Below, in pieces: positions 1 to 6,600 of a DNA stretch of 7,605 nucleotides. The notes below the pieces were generated by a model that saw only the letters and a program-made list of their open reading frames with translations, did not search any database and had not been told where the DNA came from. Every line of letters starts with the position of its first letter. Positions within the stretch are counted from its first letter, which is position 1. Made by a program: the position numbers and the translations under genes. Location of the stretch: assembly GCA_017996515.1 (NCBI GenBank), contig JAGOGU010000064.1, forward strand, positions 1-7,605, given 5' to 3'. The DNA comes from Allobrachymonas sp. (GTDB lineage Bacteria > Pseudomonadota > Gammaproteobacteria > Burkholderiales > Burkholderiaceae_C).

Positions 1-269
1 ACGGTCAGATGGCGCAGCACGGCATCGTTGAAGCGGAAAGCGTGTTCCAGTTCAGACAGCACGGTTTGATCGGCCTCGATGTTCAGGCACAGATAGTGCG
101 CCTTGTTCAGCTTGTTGATTTGGTAAGCCAGCTGGCGGCGACCCCAGTCTTCGACACGGTGTACCTGGCCTTGGCCGGCAACAATCATGCCTTTGTAGCG
201 CTCCAGCATGGCTGGAACCTGTTCGCTCTGATCGGGATGGATCAGCAAAATGATTTCGTAATGACGCAT
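1..269 (-). CDS. rpsF: 30S ribosomal protein S6, 5' part (C-terminus outside window)
   Basis: S6 is a small-subunit ribosomal protein that binds 16S rRNA together with S18 on the platform. The visible 89 residues start [19 protein letters not shown] and continue with the family's central segment, including [15 protein letters not shown] and the following [11 protein letters not shown], then the [17 protein letters not shown] helix/strand. This is a clear S6 ferredoxin-like fold by sequence. The gene runs off the left edge before its stop codon. The ATG at 267-269 is chosen because the protein aligns from its first residue with the usual MRHYE start, and AGGAG (274-278) lies 4 bases upstream. 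In most bacteria rpsF is followed by priB or ssb, rpsR and rplI; those would be outside the window. A structured leader and a sigma70-type promoter lie just upstream (separate entries). Identification is firm. Confidence 0.96.
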   Translation of the reverse strand, partial: MRHYEIILLIHPDQSEQVPAMLERYKGMIVAGQGQVHRVEDWGRRQLAYQINKLNKAHYLCLNIEADQTVLSELEHAFRFNDAVLRHLT

Positions 270-335
270 AACACTCCTCTTGCGGAAAAAAAGCCGCCCG
301 CAGCGTCAACAGATGCGGTACGGCAAGAGAAACGT
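270..335 (-). promoter_or_regulatory. rpsF mRNA leader with two competing structures (possible S6:S18 autoregulatory element)
   Basis: This is the predicted 5' untranslated leader of rpsF, about 65 nt from the promoter at 338-368 to the ATG. Seen directly: a perfect 7-bp pairing of CTCTTGC (329-323) with GCAAGAG (283-277), which reaches the edge of the AGGAG ribosome binding site. Inside it is a second stem, CCGCA (318-314) with TGCGG (302-298). A further 4-bp stem, GCCG/CGGC (324-321 with 296-293), competes with the outer one at 323-324. A CCG trinucleotide sits just 5' of the 3' arm (286-284 region). Known: in many bacteria the S6:S18 complex binds a structured rpsF leader with a conserved CCG and represses its own synthesis. 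That this leader is such an element is inference. Confidence 0.5.
286..324 (-). terminator. Terminator-like hairpin plus T7 tract inside the rpsF leader (attenuator candidate)
   Basis: On the minus strand a GC-rich stem forms from GCCG-TA-CCGCA and TGCGG-G-CGGC: 9 bp with a small internal loop and an 11-nt apical loop (303-313). Seven T residues (292-286) follow immediately. This is the form of an intrinsic terminator, yet it lies between the best rpsF promoter and the rpsF start codon. It could stop read-through from phaB, or attenuate rpsF itself when the competing outer stem (323-329 with 277-283) does not form. The long loop and internal loop make its strength uncertain. Confidence 0.45.
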
Positions 336-337
336 GG

Positions 338-368
338 ATTATAACCAAAACCGCGCTTGGGCGGTCAA
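338..368 (-). promoter_or_regulatory. rpsF promoter, sigma70-type
   Basis: On the minus strand there is a perfect TATAAT (-10, 343-338). TTGACC (-35, 368-363) lies 19 nt upstream, a slightly long spacer. The predicted transcription start is near 331-335, giving a leader of roughly 65 nt before the rpsF ATG at 269. The -35 box and spacer overlap the hairpin assigned as the phaB terminator. Confidence 0.65.
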
Positions 369-380
369 GCCGCAAGCGCG
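347..380 (-). terminator. Intrinsic terminator candidate for phaB
   Basis: About 95 nt past the phaB stop codon the minus strand reads CGCGCTT, GCGG, loop CTTGA, CCGC, CC (bulge), AAGCGCG. This is an 11-bp stem (352-358 with 374-380, and 361-364 with 370-373) and a 5-nt loop. The sequence then continues GG followed by TTTT (350-347). The stem is strong but the T tract is short. It overlaps the rpsF -35 element, so it may end phaB transcription right where the next unit begins. Confidence 0.5.
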
Positions 381-474
381 CGGGTGTTGGCGCAACACAA
401 CCCGCCACACGGGGCGAGGTCGGCTCGCGACAACGGATGGCGGCGAGTGGCTGCAACCCGTTGTTGGTACGCGA

Positions 475-1212
475 TTAATACATGTGCAAGCCGCCGTTGC
501 AGGAGAAATCGGCACCGGTGGTAAAGCCCGCCTCTTCGCTGGCGAGCCAGCCCACGATGGATGCAATCTCTTCCGGGGTTCCCAGGCGTTTTACGGGGAT
601 GGTGGCCACGATTTTTTCCAGAATCTCGGGCTTGATGGCGCGCACCATATCGGTGCCGATGTAGCCGGGGCTGACCGTATTGACGGTTACGCCTTTACCG
701 GCCAGCTCTTGTGCCAGCGCTTTGGTAAAGCCGTGCATGCCGGCCTTGGCGGCAGAGTAGTTGGTTTGCCCGGCCTGGCCTTTTTCGCCATTGACCGAAG
801 AAATATTGATGATGCGGCCCCAGCCTTTTTCCGCCATATCGGGCACAACCTGTTTGGTCACGTTGAACATGGAGCTGAGGTTGGTGCTGATCACAGCGTT
901 CCATTCTTCGGGTGTCATCTTCATGAACATGCGGTCGCGGGTAATGCCTGCGTTGTTCACCAGCACATCAATCGGGCCATGTTCGGCCTTGGCTTTGGCA
1001 AAGGCATCCACGGTGGCTTGCCAGTCAGACACATCGGCGGCATTGGCGTAGAAGGTAAAGCCCTCGGCCTTTTGTTCGTCCAGCCATTTTTGATAATCGC
1101 GGCTGGGGCTGCAACCTGCAATAACCTTGAAGCCGCGCTGGTGCAAGGCGCGGCAAATTGCGGTACCAATACCCCCCATGCCACCGGTTACATAGGCTAC
1201 TTTCTGGCTCAT
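475..1212 (-). CDS. phaB: Acetoacetyl-CoA reductase PhaB (SDR family)
   Basis: This cytosolic enzyme reduces acetoacetyl-CoA to (R)-3-hydroxybutyryl-CoA with NADPH, the second step of polyhydroxybutyrate synthesis between PhaA and PhaC. It has 245 residues, against about 246 for the Ralstonia enzyme, and reads nearly colinearly with it. The Rossmann nucleotide-binding motif TGGMGGIG is at 9-16, NNAG at 86-89 and Asn111. The catalytic Ser139, Tyr152 and Lys156 lie in ISSVN and YSAAK. The SPGYIGTDM loop is at 181-189, and the C-terminus FSCNGGLHMY is typical. From memory, the Ralstonia substrate-contact residue Phe148 corresponds to Ala147 here (GQAGQTNY), while Asp93, Lys98, Gln146, Gln149 and Tyr184 are kept. 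The start is fixed by AAGGAGGT (1218-1225) 5 nt before ATG; the stop is TAA. No phaA, phaC or phaR is next to it in the window. A generic 3-oxoacyl-ACP reductase (FabG) is the alternative, but the overall match favours PhaB. Confidence 0.93.
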   Translation of the reverse strand: MSQKVAYVTGGMGGIGTAICRALHQRGFKVIAGCSPSRDYQKWLDEQKAEGFTFYANAADVSDWQATVDAFAKAKAEHGPIDVLVNNAGITRDRMFMKMTPEEWNAVISTNLSSMFNVTKQVVPDMAEKGWGRIINISSVNGEKGQAGQTNYSAAKAGMHGFTKALAQELAGKGVTVNTVSPGYIGTDMVRAIKPEILEKIVATIPVKRLGTPEEIASIVGWLASEEAGFTTGADFSCNGGLHMY

Positions 1213-1217
1213 GACAT

Positions 1218-1225
1218 ACCTCCTT
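1218..1225 (-). promoter_or_regulatory. Strong ribosome binding site of phaB
   Basis: AAGGAGGT on the minus strand is a full match to the anti-Shine-Dalgarno sequence, 5 nt upstream of the ATG at 1210-1212. It decides the phaB start and predicts efficient translation. Confidence 0.85.
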
Positions 1226-1235
1226 CAAAGAAAAA

Positions 1236-1265
1236 ATCATCAAAACGGCACGCATCACCAGTCAA
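1236..1265 (-). promoter_or_regulatory. Candidate phaB promoter
   Basis: On the minus strand TTGACT (-35, 1265-1260) is followed after 18 nt by GATGAT (-10, 1241-1236), which matches the consensus at 4 of 6 positions. It would start transcription near 1229, with a leader of about 17 nt that carries the strong ribosome binding site. The -10 is weak, so another promoter farther up is possible. Confidence 0.35.
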
Positions 1266-1448
1266 AACACAATGAAATGTCCGGAAGATGGCGTTTGCGA
1301 ACGGATGCTCTTCATGCACACAGCGATTGGCAAAGCGCATGGCACACATCACCATGAAACCGCCTCCGTGCCGAGAACGAAACGTTACAGGGCAGCATAC
1401 CATGCGCACAGGGGGTTTTTATGTGGATGGAATCGCCTACGGGACATT

Positions 1449-1481
1449 CTGCCTTCCTAGATCATCTGAAAATCTAGGCAG
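1449..1481. repeat. Inverted repeat downstream of the helicase gene
   Basis: Two alternative pairings use the same 3' arm. CCTAGAT (1456-1462) pairs with ATCTAGG (1472-1478), 7 bp with a 9-nt loop. CTGCCT (1449-1454) pairs with AGGCAG (1476-1481), 6 bp, and can be extended by four inner pairs across a bulge. It lies about 42 nt after the helicase stop, so it could help end that transcript. No T tract follows on either strand, which makes it a weak intrinsic terminator at best. Confidence 0.4.
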
Positions 1482-1522
1482 CCCCTGTATTTAGTTTAGG
1501 CAAACTCGTTCGCCTTAGTCTG

Positions 1523-3409
1523 TCAGATAGATGCAGTTTCGCTTGGTAGAGGGGGTAAGCTGGCATTTACTCGTTCTAGTGCGTTGGTAATACGCTGTAC
1601 TAGCAAAGAGTCGGCGGAGCAAGAAAGCGTGAGCTGTTGGGTGGCCCGTGTCATGGCGACGTAGAACACACGCAGCTCCTCATCTGGATCGTGTTTGCCT
1701 GGCATGAGATCCAGACGCATGAGAAATACATGCGGAAACTCTAACCCTTTGGCTGCGTGCATGGTTAGTAGCTTGACGCTGGGTGTGCTCCAATCGATAT
1801 TTTTGCTGCCTTGGTTGCGATCTCCACGCATTTGTGTCGGAACGCCTTGATGCTTGAGTGCAGCTTGCAGATCGCTCCAGTGGTATTTGTCGCGGCATAG
1901 CACGGCAATATCGTCAGGTGGTGTTCCGTTTTCTACCAAGCGGGAAATGCGTTCTGCCAAAGCCTTGGCTTCGTCTTTTTCACGATGAAAGCGTAGCAAT
2001 TGCGGCATGGGGCCGCGCCGTCCGGCCGTTTCCGGATATACGCGCTGTATTTGGGTGTCGCTTTCGCTGGTCTCGGTAAGCAGCTGCTCTGCGCACTGTA
2101 TGGCCAACGCCAATACCTCAACCGTGTTGCGATAGTTCACACGCAAAATGCTGGTGCGGCCTTGTGCTTCAATTCCCGCACTGGCAAGGCTGAAGCGTTT
2201 TTTAGCGCGTTGATAGATGGATTGCGCATCGTCGTACAGCACCAATAATGAGCGTGTGGCGGGATCGACCAATTGTGTGGCGATACGTAGCCAAGAGGCC
2301 TCAAAATCATGTGCTTCATCAATCAGCAAGGCTGAATATTGACCTTGCGGCACTTGGCCGGTTTGCAGGGCGCGCTCGACTGTTTTTACGAGGGCTTCGT
2401 AGTAATCTGGCGTCTGCGCTGGGCGATCCAATTGGTAGCTGCGCACCATGTCCTCGCACCAAGAATGGAAAGTGCGCGTAGTGACCTGTGCAGGATCTAC
2501 TCCGCGATCTGCCAAAAGGTGCTCGATGCGGTCGGCCAGCGGGCGGTTGTAGCACAGCACCAAAATAGGCTGCGCGCCGGGTTCGGCTTGTTGGGCGAGG
2601 TGTTGGGCACGAAAAACCAAAATCATGGTTTTGCCCGTGCCAGCTGCGCCGTGAATCACACGATGTCCTTCTCCCAGCGAGCGAGCCGCTTGCTCTTGGT
2701 TCATGTCCATAACCTGGATCAAATCAGGAATGGCCAATTGCCCCGCTTTTTCGACCGCGGCTTTTTGGGTGGCTGATAGATTGGTGACGCGCACCTCTGG
2801 GAACATATGCCAGCGCACGCGATCTTGCTGCGGCAGAGTTAATGCGGTAGGAAAGAAAGTGGTAAACAGACCCCACAGACGTTCTTGAAATTGCTCGGGC
2901 GTGATTGCATCATCCAAGTCATCGCGCAATAGCGTACGCGAGGCGGGGAATATGTCTTCAAAGTCGGTGTCAGCAATTTGCTTGTGACGAATATTGCTCA
3001 TGATGGCGCCCCACCCATAAGGTACGGCGCATTTGCCGACATAACGCCCTTCGGCCTGCTTGAGCTGCGGGTCTTTTTCGAGCGATGTGTTGATTTGTAA
3101 GGCGCATTCGTACGCTTGTTCCAGTGGGTGTTGGCTGGATTTGGGGCCATCGTCTAATGCCAATGTGACGCGTGAGCGGTCAGCCGCTTGAATGGTGCTG
3201 AGCTTCCAGTGCTTGACCTCCAGTACGAGTATGCCGCGGCGAGGATTGAACACCACAAAATCAGGCTGCCGTTGCAAAGGGCCAACGGGAATGTCATACC
3301 AGACGATATAGTCGTCTGATAAACAGCGCCGAAGCTGTTCCAGCACCAAACGCTCGCCGGTATTGCAGCGTTTATGAATGCGAGAGAAGATTTGAGGAAA
3401 TAAAGCCAT
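1523..3409 (-). CDS. NERD-domain nuclease fused to UvrD/PcrA-like superfamily 1 helicase
   Basis: A putative DNA-processing enzyme of 628 residues. The N-terminal part (about 15-130) is a nuclease-related (NERD) domain of the PD-(D/E)XK type: GER at 18-20, QPDFVVFNPRRGILVLEVK with Asp50, Glu64 and Lys66 as likely metal and catalytic residues. A spacer of about 100 residues follows. The helicase core (about 230-600) has a Q-motif-like segment near Gln238 and Walker A GAAGTGKT (254-261). Motif II LLIDEAHD is at 361-368, motif III LYDDAQSIY at 391-399 and motif IV NYRNT at 425-429. Motif V LLTMHAAKGLEF is at 547-558 and motif VI FYVAMTRAT at 582-590. All motor motifs look intact. No membrane segment or signal peptide is visible. 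It stands alone, 285 bases from uvrA and 310 from phaB. GC is markedly lower than in uvrA, suggesting acquisition. No Shine-Dalgarno sequence precedes the ATG; the start is supported by NERD homology beginning near residue 15 and the absence of another nearby Met. The cellular role is unknown; defence or repair is inference. Confidence 0.88.
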   Translation of the reverse strand: MALFPQIFSRIHKRCNTGERLVLEQLRRCLSDDYIVWYDIPVGPLQRQPDFVVFNPRRGILVLEVKHWKLSTIQAADRSRVTLALDDGPKSSQHPLEQAYECALQINTSLEKDPQLKQAEGRYVGKCAVPYGWGAIMSNIRHKQIADTDFEDIFPASRTLLRDDLDDAITPEQFQERLWGLFTTFFPTALTLPQQDRVRWHMFPEVRVTNLSATQKAAVEKAGQLAIPDLIQVMDMNQEQAARSLGEGHRVIHGAAGTGKTMILVFRAQHLAQQAEPGAQPILVLCYNRPLADRIEHLLADRGVDPAQVTTRTFHSWCEDMVRSYQLDRPAQTPDYYEALVKTVERALQTGQVPQGQYSALLIDEAHDFEASWLRIATQLVDPATRSLLVLYDDAQSIYQRAKKRFSLASAGIEAQGRTSILRVNYRNTVEVLALAIQCAEQLLTETSESDTQIQRVYPETAGRRGPMPQLLRFHREKDEAKALAERISRLVENGTPPDDIAVLCRDKYHWSDLQAALKHQGVPTQMRGDRNQGSKNIDWSTPSVKLLTMHAAKGLEFPHVFLMRLDLMPGKHDPDEELRVFYVAMTRATQQLTLSCSADSLLVQRITNALERVNASLPPLPSETASI

Positions 3410-3414
3410 GCGCT

Positions 3415-3444
3415 ATTATGCGCACGTTTTGTTACATCTGTAGA
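3415..3444 (-). promoter_or_regulatory. Candidate helicase promoter, leaderless configuration
   Basis: On the minus strand CATAAT (-10, 3420-3415; 5 of 6 consensus) is preceded after 18 nt by TCTACA (-35, 3444-3439; 4 of 6). Only five bases (AGCGC) separate the -10 from the ATG at 3409-3407, so transcription would begin at or next to the start codon. The absence of any ribosome binding site at this start agrees with a leaderless mRNA. Confidence 0.45.
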
Positions 3445-3631
3445 TAGCCTGTCTCATGTTGCCTACGGATTTAAGAGCGCGGCCTGCTTACGGCGCTTGG
3501 TATCAAGGTCTTGCTACTTGGCAAAGATTAGACAGCGCTGGCGGCAGTCCGCGGCTGGAGTAATCAGGCGATCAAACCGTTGATTGGTCGAAATGGGTGC
3601 GGCGTTTGGCAGATGCAGATGCGCCCACGCC

Positions 3632-3679
3632 AAAATTATCCGTAGGGTTGCGTTGCTGCAATCAATGGTGCCAACGGAT
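3632..3679 (-). terminator. Weak terminator candidate downstream of uvrA
   Basis: After the uvrA stop (3697-3695) the minus strand reads ATCCGT (3679-3674), then a 30-nt interval that can pair only weakly within itself. ACGGAT (3643-3638) and AATTTT follow. The 6-bp perfect stem next to T residues is terminator-like, but the loop is long, so confidence is low. Confidence 0.25.
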
Positions 3680-3694
3680 GTGGACGATGCCCAT

Positions 3695-6600
3695 TCAATC
3701 GTCCTTTCGCGCCAGCACCGGCTCCAGGGCCACGCCGGTATGCGTGCCTGCTTTCACCACGTCTTCCGGCGTGCCGGCGGCCACCAAGCGGCCACCGCCA
3801 TCGCCGCCTTCCGGCCCCAGGTCGATGATCCAGTCGGCCTCGGCGATCAGGTCCAGATCGTGTTCGATGACGATGACGCTGTGCCCCCCGTCGGTCAGGC
3901 GGTGCAACACGCGGATGAGTTTTTCCACATCGTGCATGTGCAGGCCCACGGTCGGCTCATCCAGCACATACAGCGTGTGCGGGGCTTTCTGGCCGCGCCG
4001 GGTGACGTCATCGCGTACTTTGCTGAGTTCGGTTACCAACTTGATGCGCTGCGCCTCGCCGCCGCTCAAAGTCGGGCTGGGCTGGCCCAGGGTGAGGTAG
4101 CCCAGCCCCACGTCCTTGAGCAGTTGCAGCGGGTGGCTGATGGCGGGCATGGAGGCAAAGAATTCCACCGCCTCGTCGACTTCCATCTGCAGCACGTCGC
4201 CGATGTTCTTGCCGCGCCAGGTGACGGCCAGCGTCTCGGGGTTGAAGCGCGCGCCGTGGCACACCTCGCACGGCACCTTCACGTCGGGCAGAAAGCTCAT
4301 GGCAATGGTGCGCACGCCCTGCCCTTCGCAACTGGGGCAGCGCCCTTCGCCGGTGTTGAAACTGAAGCGCCCCGGCCCGTAGCCCCGCGCTTTCGCTTCC
4401 AGCGTGTCGGCAAACAGCTTGCGCACCGTGTCCCAGAAGCCGATGTAGGTGGCGGGGCAGGAACGCGGGGTTTTGCCGATGGGGGTTTGATCGACTTCGA
4501 GCACGCGGTCGATGGATTCAAAGCCTTTCAGGCCCGTGCAGCCTTGCAAGGCCGGGGCCTTGCCGGCGTCCATCGCATCGCGCCCGGCTTTGGTGGCGCG
4601 CTGGCTGACCCAGGCGGCCACGTTGGCGAGCAGCACATCGCGCGCCAGGGTGGACTTGCCCGAGCCGCTGACGCCGGTGACGGCCACCAGGCGTTTGAGC
4701 GGCACGCGCACATCCACGTCGTGCAGGTTGTGCAAATGGGCGCCGAGCACGGTGAGCCATTGGACGGCGTCTTTTGAACGCAGAGGACGCGAAGATTCCG
4801 CAGAGGACGCGGAAGATGCCTTTTGCGCTTTCGCACGGGTTTTCTTGCCGCTGGGGTGGTCAACGGCAGCAAGCCCTTCGGGCGCCACGGTCGAAGAAGC
4901 ATCCGTGGATTCTTCTGCGTGCTCTGCGAAACCTCTGCGTCCGGTATCGATATCCATCTCCAACACCGCACGCCGGGCCTGCATGGGGTGGCGCATGGCG
5001 TCGCGCAGGTAACGTCCGGTGGCGGAATCGGGCGCGGCGGCCAGGTCGGCGGCCGTGCCTTGCGCCACCAGCGTGCCGCCGCGCACGCCCGCGCCGGGGC
5101 CGATGTCGATCAGGTGCTCGGCGCGGCGGATGGTGTCTTCATCGTGCTCCACCACCACCAGCGTGTTGCCCTTGGCCGACAGGCTGTGCAGCGCGCCCAG
5201 CAGGATCTGGTTGTCGCGCGCGTGCAGGCCGATGGTGGGCTCGTCCAGCACGTAGCACACGCCTTGCAGGTTGCTGCCCAGTTGCGCGGCCAGGCGAATG
5301 CGTTGCGCCTCGCCACCGCTGAGCGTGGGCGCGCCACGGTCGAGCGTGAGGTAGCCCAGGCCGACCTGCTGCAAAAAATCCAGGCGGCTTTTAATCTCGG
5401 GGACAAGATCGCGCGCGATGTCGGCGTCGCGGCCTTCGAGCTGCAAGCCATCGAACCAGGCGCGCAGATCGCTCACGCTCAGGCGGGCCAGGTCGGTGAT
5501 GGCGAACTGGCCGCCCAGCCGCACGGCGCGGGCCACAGGGTTCAGCCGCGTGCCCTGGCAGCTGGGGCACACGGCATCGCCCAGGCCTTCGACCTCAGGC
5601 TCAGCAAACGTCTGCTCGCGGCCCTTTTGGTCGTCGGCCAGCACGGAATCGTCCAGCGCCTTGCGCTGCTCGCGCGTGAGCTTGACGCCCGTGCCCACGC
5701 AATCGGGGCACCAGCCGTGCTTGCTGTTGTAGGAGAACAGGCGCGGGTCCAGTTCGGCATAGCTGGTGGCGCACACCGGGCAGGCGCGCTGGGTGGAAAA
5801 CACTTCCACCTGGCCAATGCCCGCCGTGGGCTGGCCGGTTTCCATGGCGCGCGCCAGGCCCGCGATGCCGTGCAGCACATGCACCACGCCCTTGCCGTGT
5901 TCCAGCGCGCGGGCCAGCGCTTCGCGCAGCTGCACCTCGTTGCCGGGCGTGGCGGGCAGGCTCATCACGGGCAGCTCGATGGTGTGTTCCTTGAAGCGGT
6001 CAATGCGTGGAAATTTGTCGGTGGGCAGAAACTCGCCATCCACCCGCAGGTGCGTGTAGCCACGCGGGCGCGCCCAGTCGGCCAGCTCGGTGTAGACGCC
6101 TTTGCGGCCTATGACCAGCGGCGCCAGCAGGCCAATGGTCTGGCCTTGAAAACGCGTGAGGATTTGCGCGGCGATGCGCTCGGGCGTTTGCGGTTGCACC
6201 GCCGCGCCGTCGTGCACGCAGTGCTGCACGCCCAGCTTGACGAACAGCAGGCGCAGAAAGTGCCACACCTCAGTGGTCGTGCCCACGGTGGATTTGCGCC
6301 CGCCACGGCTGAGGCGCTGCTCAATGGCCACGGTGGGCGGAATGCCATAGACCGCGTCCACCTCGGGCCGGCCCGCCGGCTGCACGATGCTGCGGGCGTA
6401 GGCGTTGAGGCTTTCCAGATAGCGCCGCTGGCCTTCGTTGAACAGGATGTCGAACGCCAGTGTGGATTTGCCACTGCCCGACACGCCGGTGATGACGTTG
6501 AACTTGCCGCGCGGGATTTGCACGCTGAGGTTTTTCAGGTTGTGCTCACGGGCATGCACGATGTCGATGCTTTGGCTGGCCGATGCCAGATCCGCACCGT

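Larger units (their letters stand above)
1213..1522. other. Intergenic region between the helicase stop and phaB
   Basis: About 310 bases lie between the helicase stop (1523-1525) and the phaB start. They contain the phaB ribosome binding site and promoter candidate near phaB and an inverted repeat at 1449-1481 near the helicase. A short open frame (1209-1355, minus) ends in an ATGA overlap with the phaB start and is discussed as a finding. I recognise no conserved gene, tRNA or mobile-element end here. Confidence 0.6.
3410..3694. other. Intergenic region between uvrA and the helicase
   Basis: 285 bases. It carries the helicase promoter candidate at its left end and a weak terminator candidate for uvrA at its right end. 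A 35-codon frame on the plus strand (3456-3563) has no ribosome binding site and no recognisable similarity. The stretch resembles neither uvrA in composition nor any gene I know. It may be decayed sequence beside an acquired gene, but nothing firm can be called. Confidence 0.55.

Noticed and set aside
384..398. GTGTTG/CAACAC hairpin in the phaB 3' region
   Set aside because: Perfect 6-bp stem, but no T tract follows on the minus strand; the better terminator is the hairpin at 352-380.
280..1275. 331-codon open frame on the plus strand over phaB
   Set aside because: It is antisense to a well-conserved PhaB and has a low-complexity Gly/His-rich translation with no family resemblance.
3456..3563. 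35-codon plus-strand frame between uvrA and the helicase
   Set aside because: No ribosome binding site, no recognisable similarity and a length expected by chance.
3584..4777. 397-codon open frame on the plus strand over the end of uvrA
   Set aside because: Same antisense effect. The composition is His/Ala/Gly/Val-rich, and it begins in the intergenic region without a ribosome binding site.
4779..4944. CRISPR array in the repeated CGCAGAGG units
   Set aside because: Only two tandem copies separated by about 2 bases plus inverted copies, no spacers of regular size, and the region is coding.
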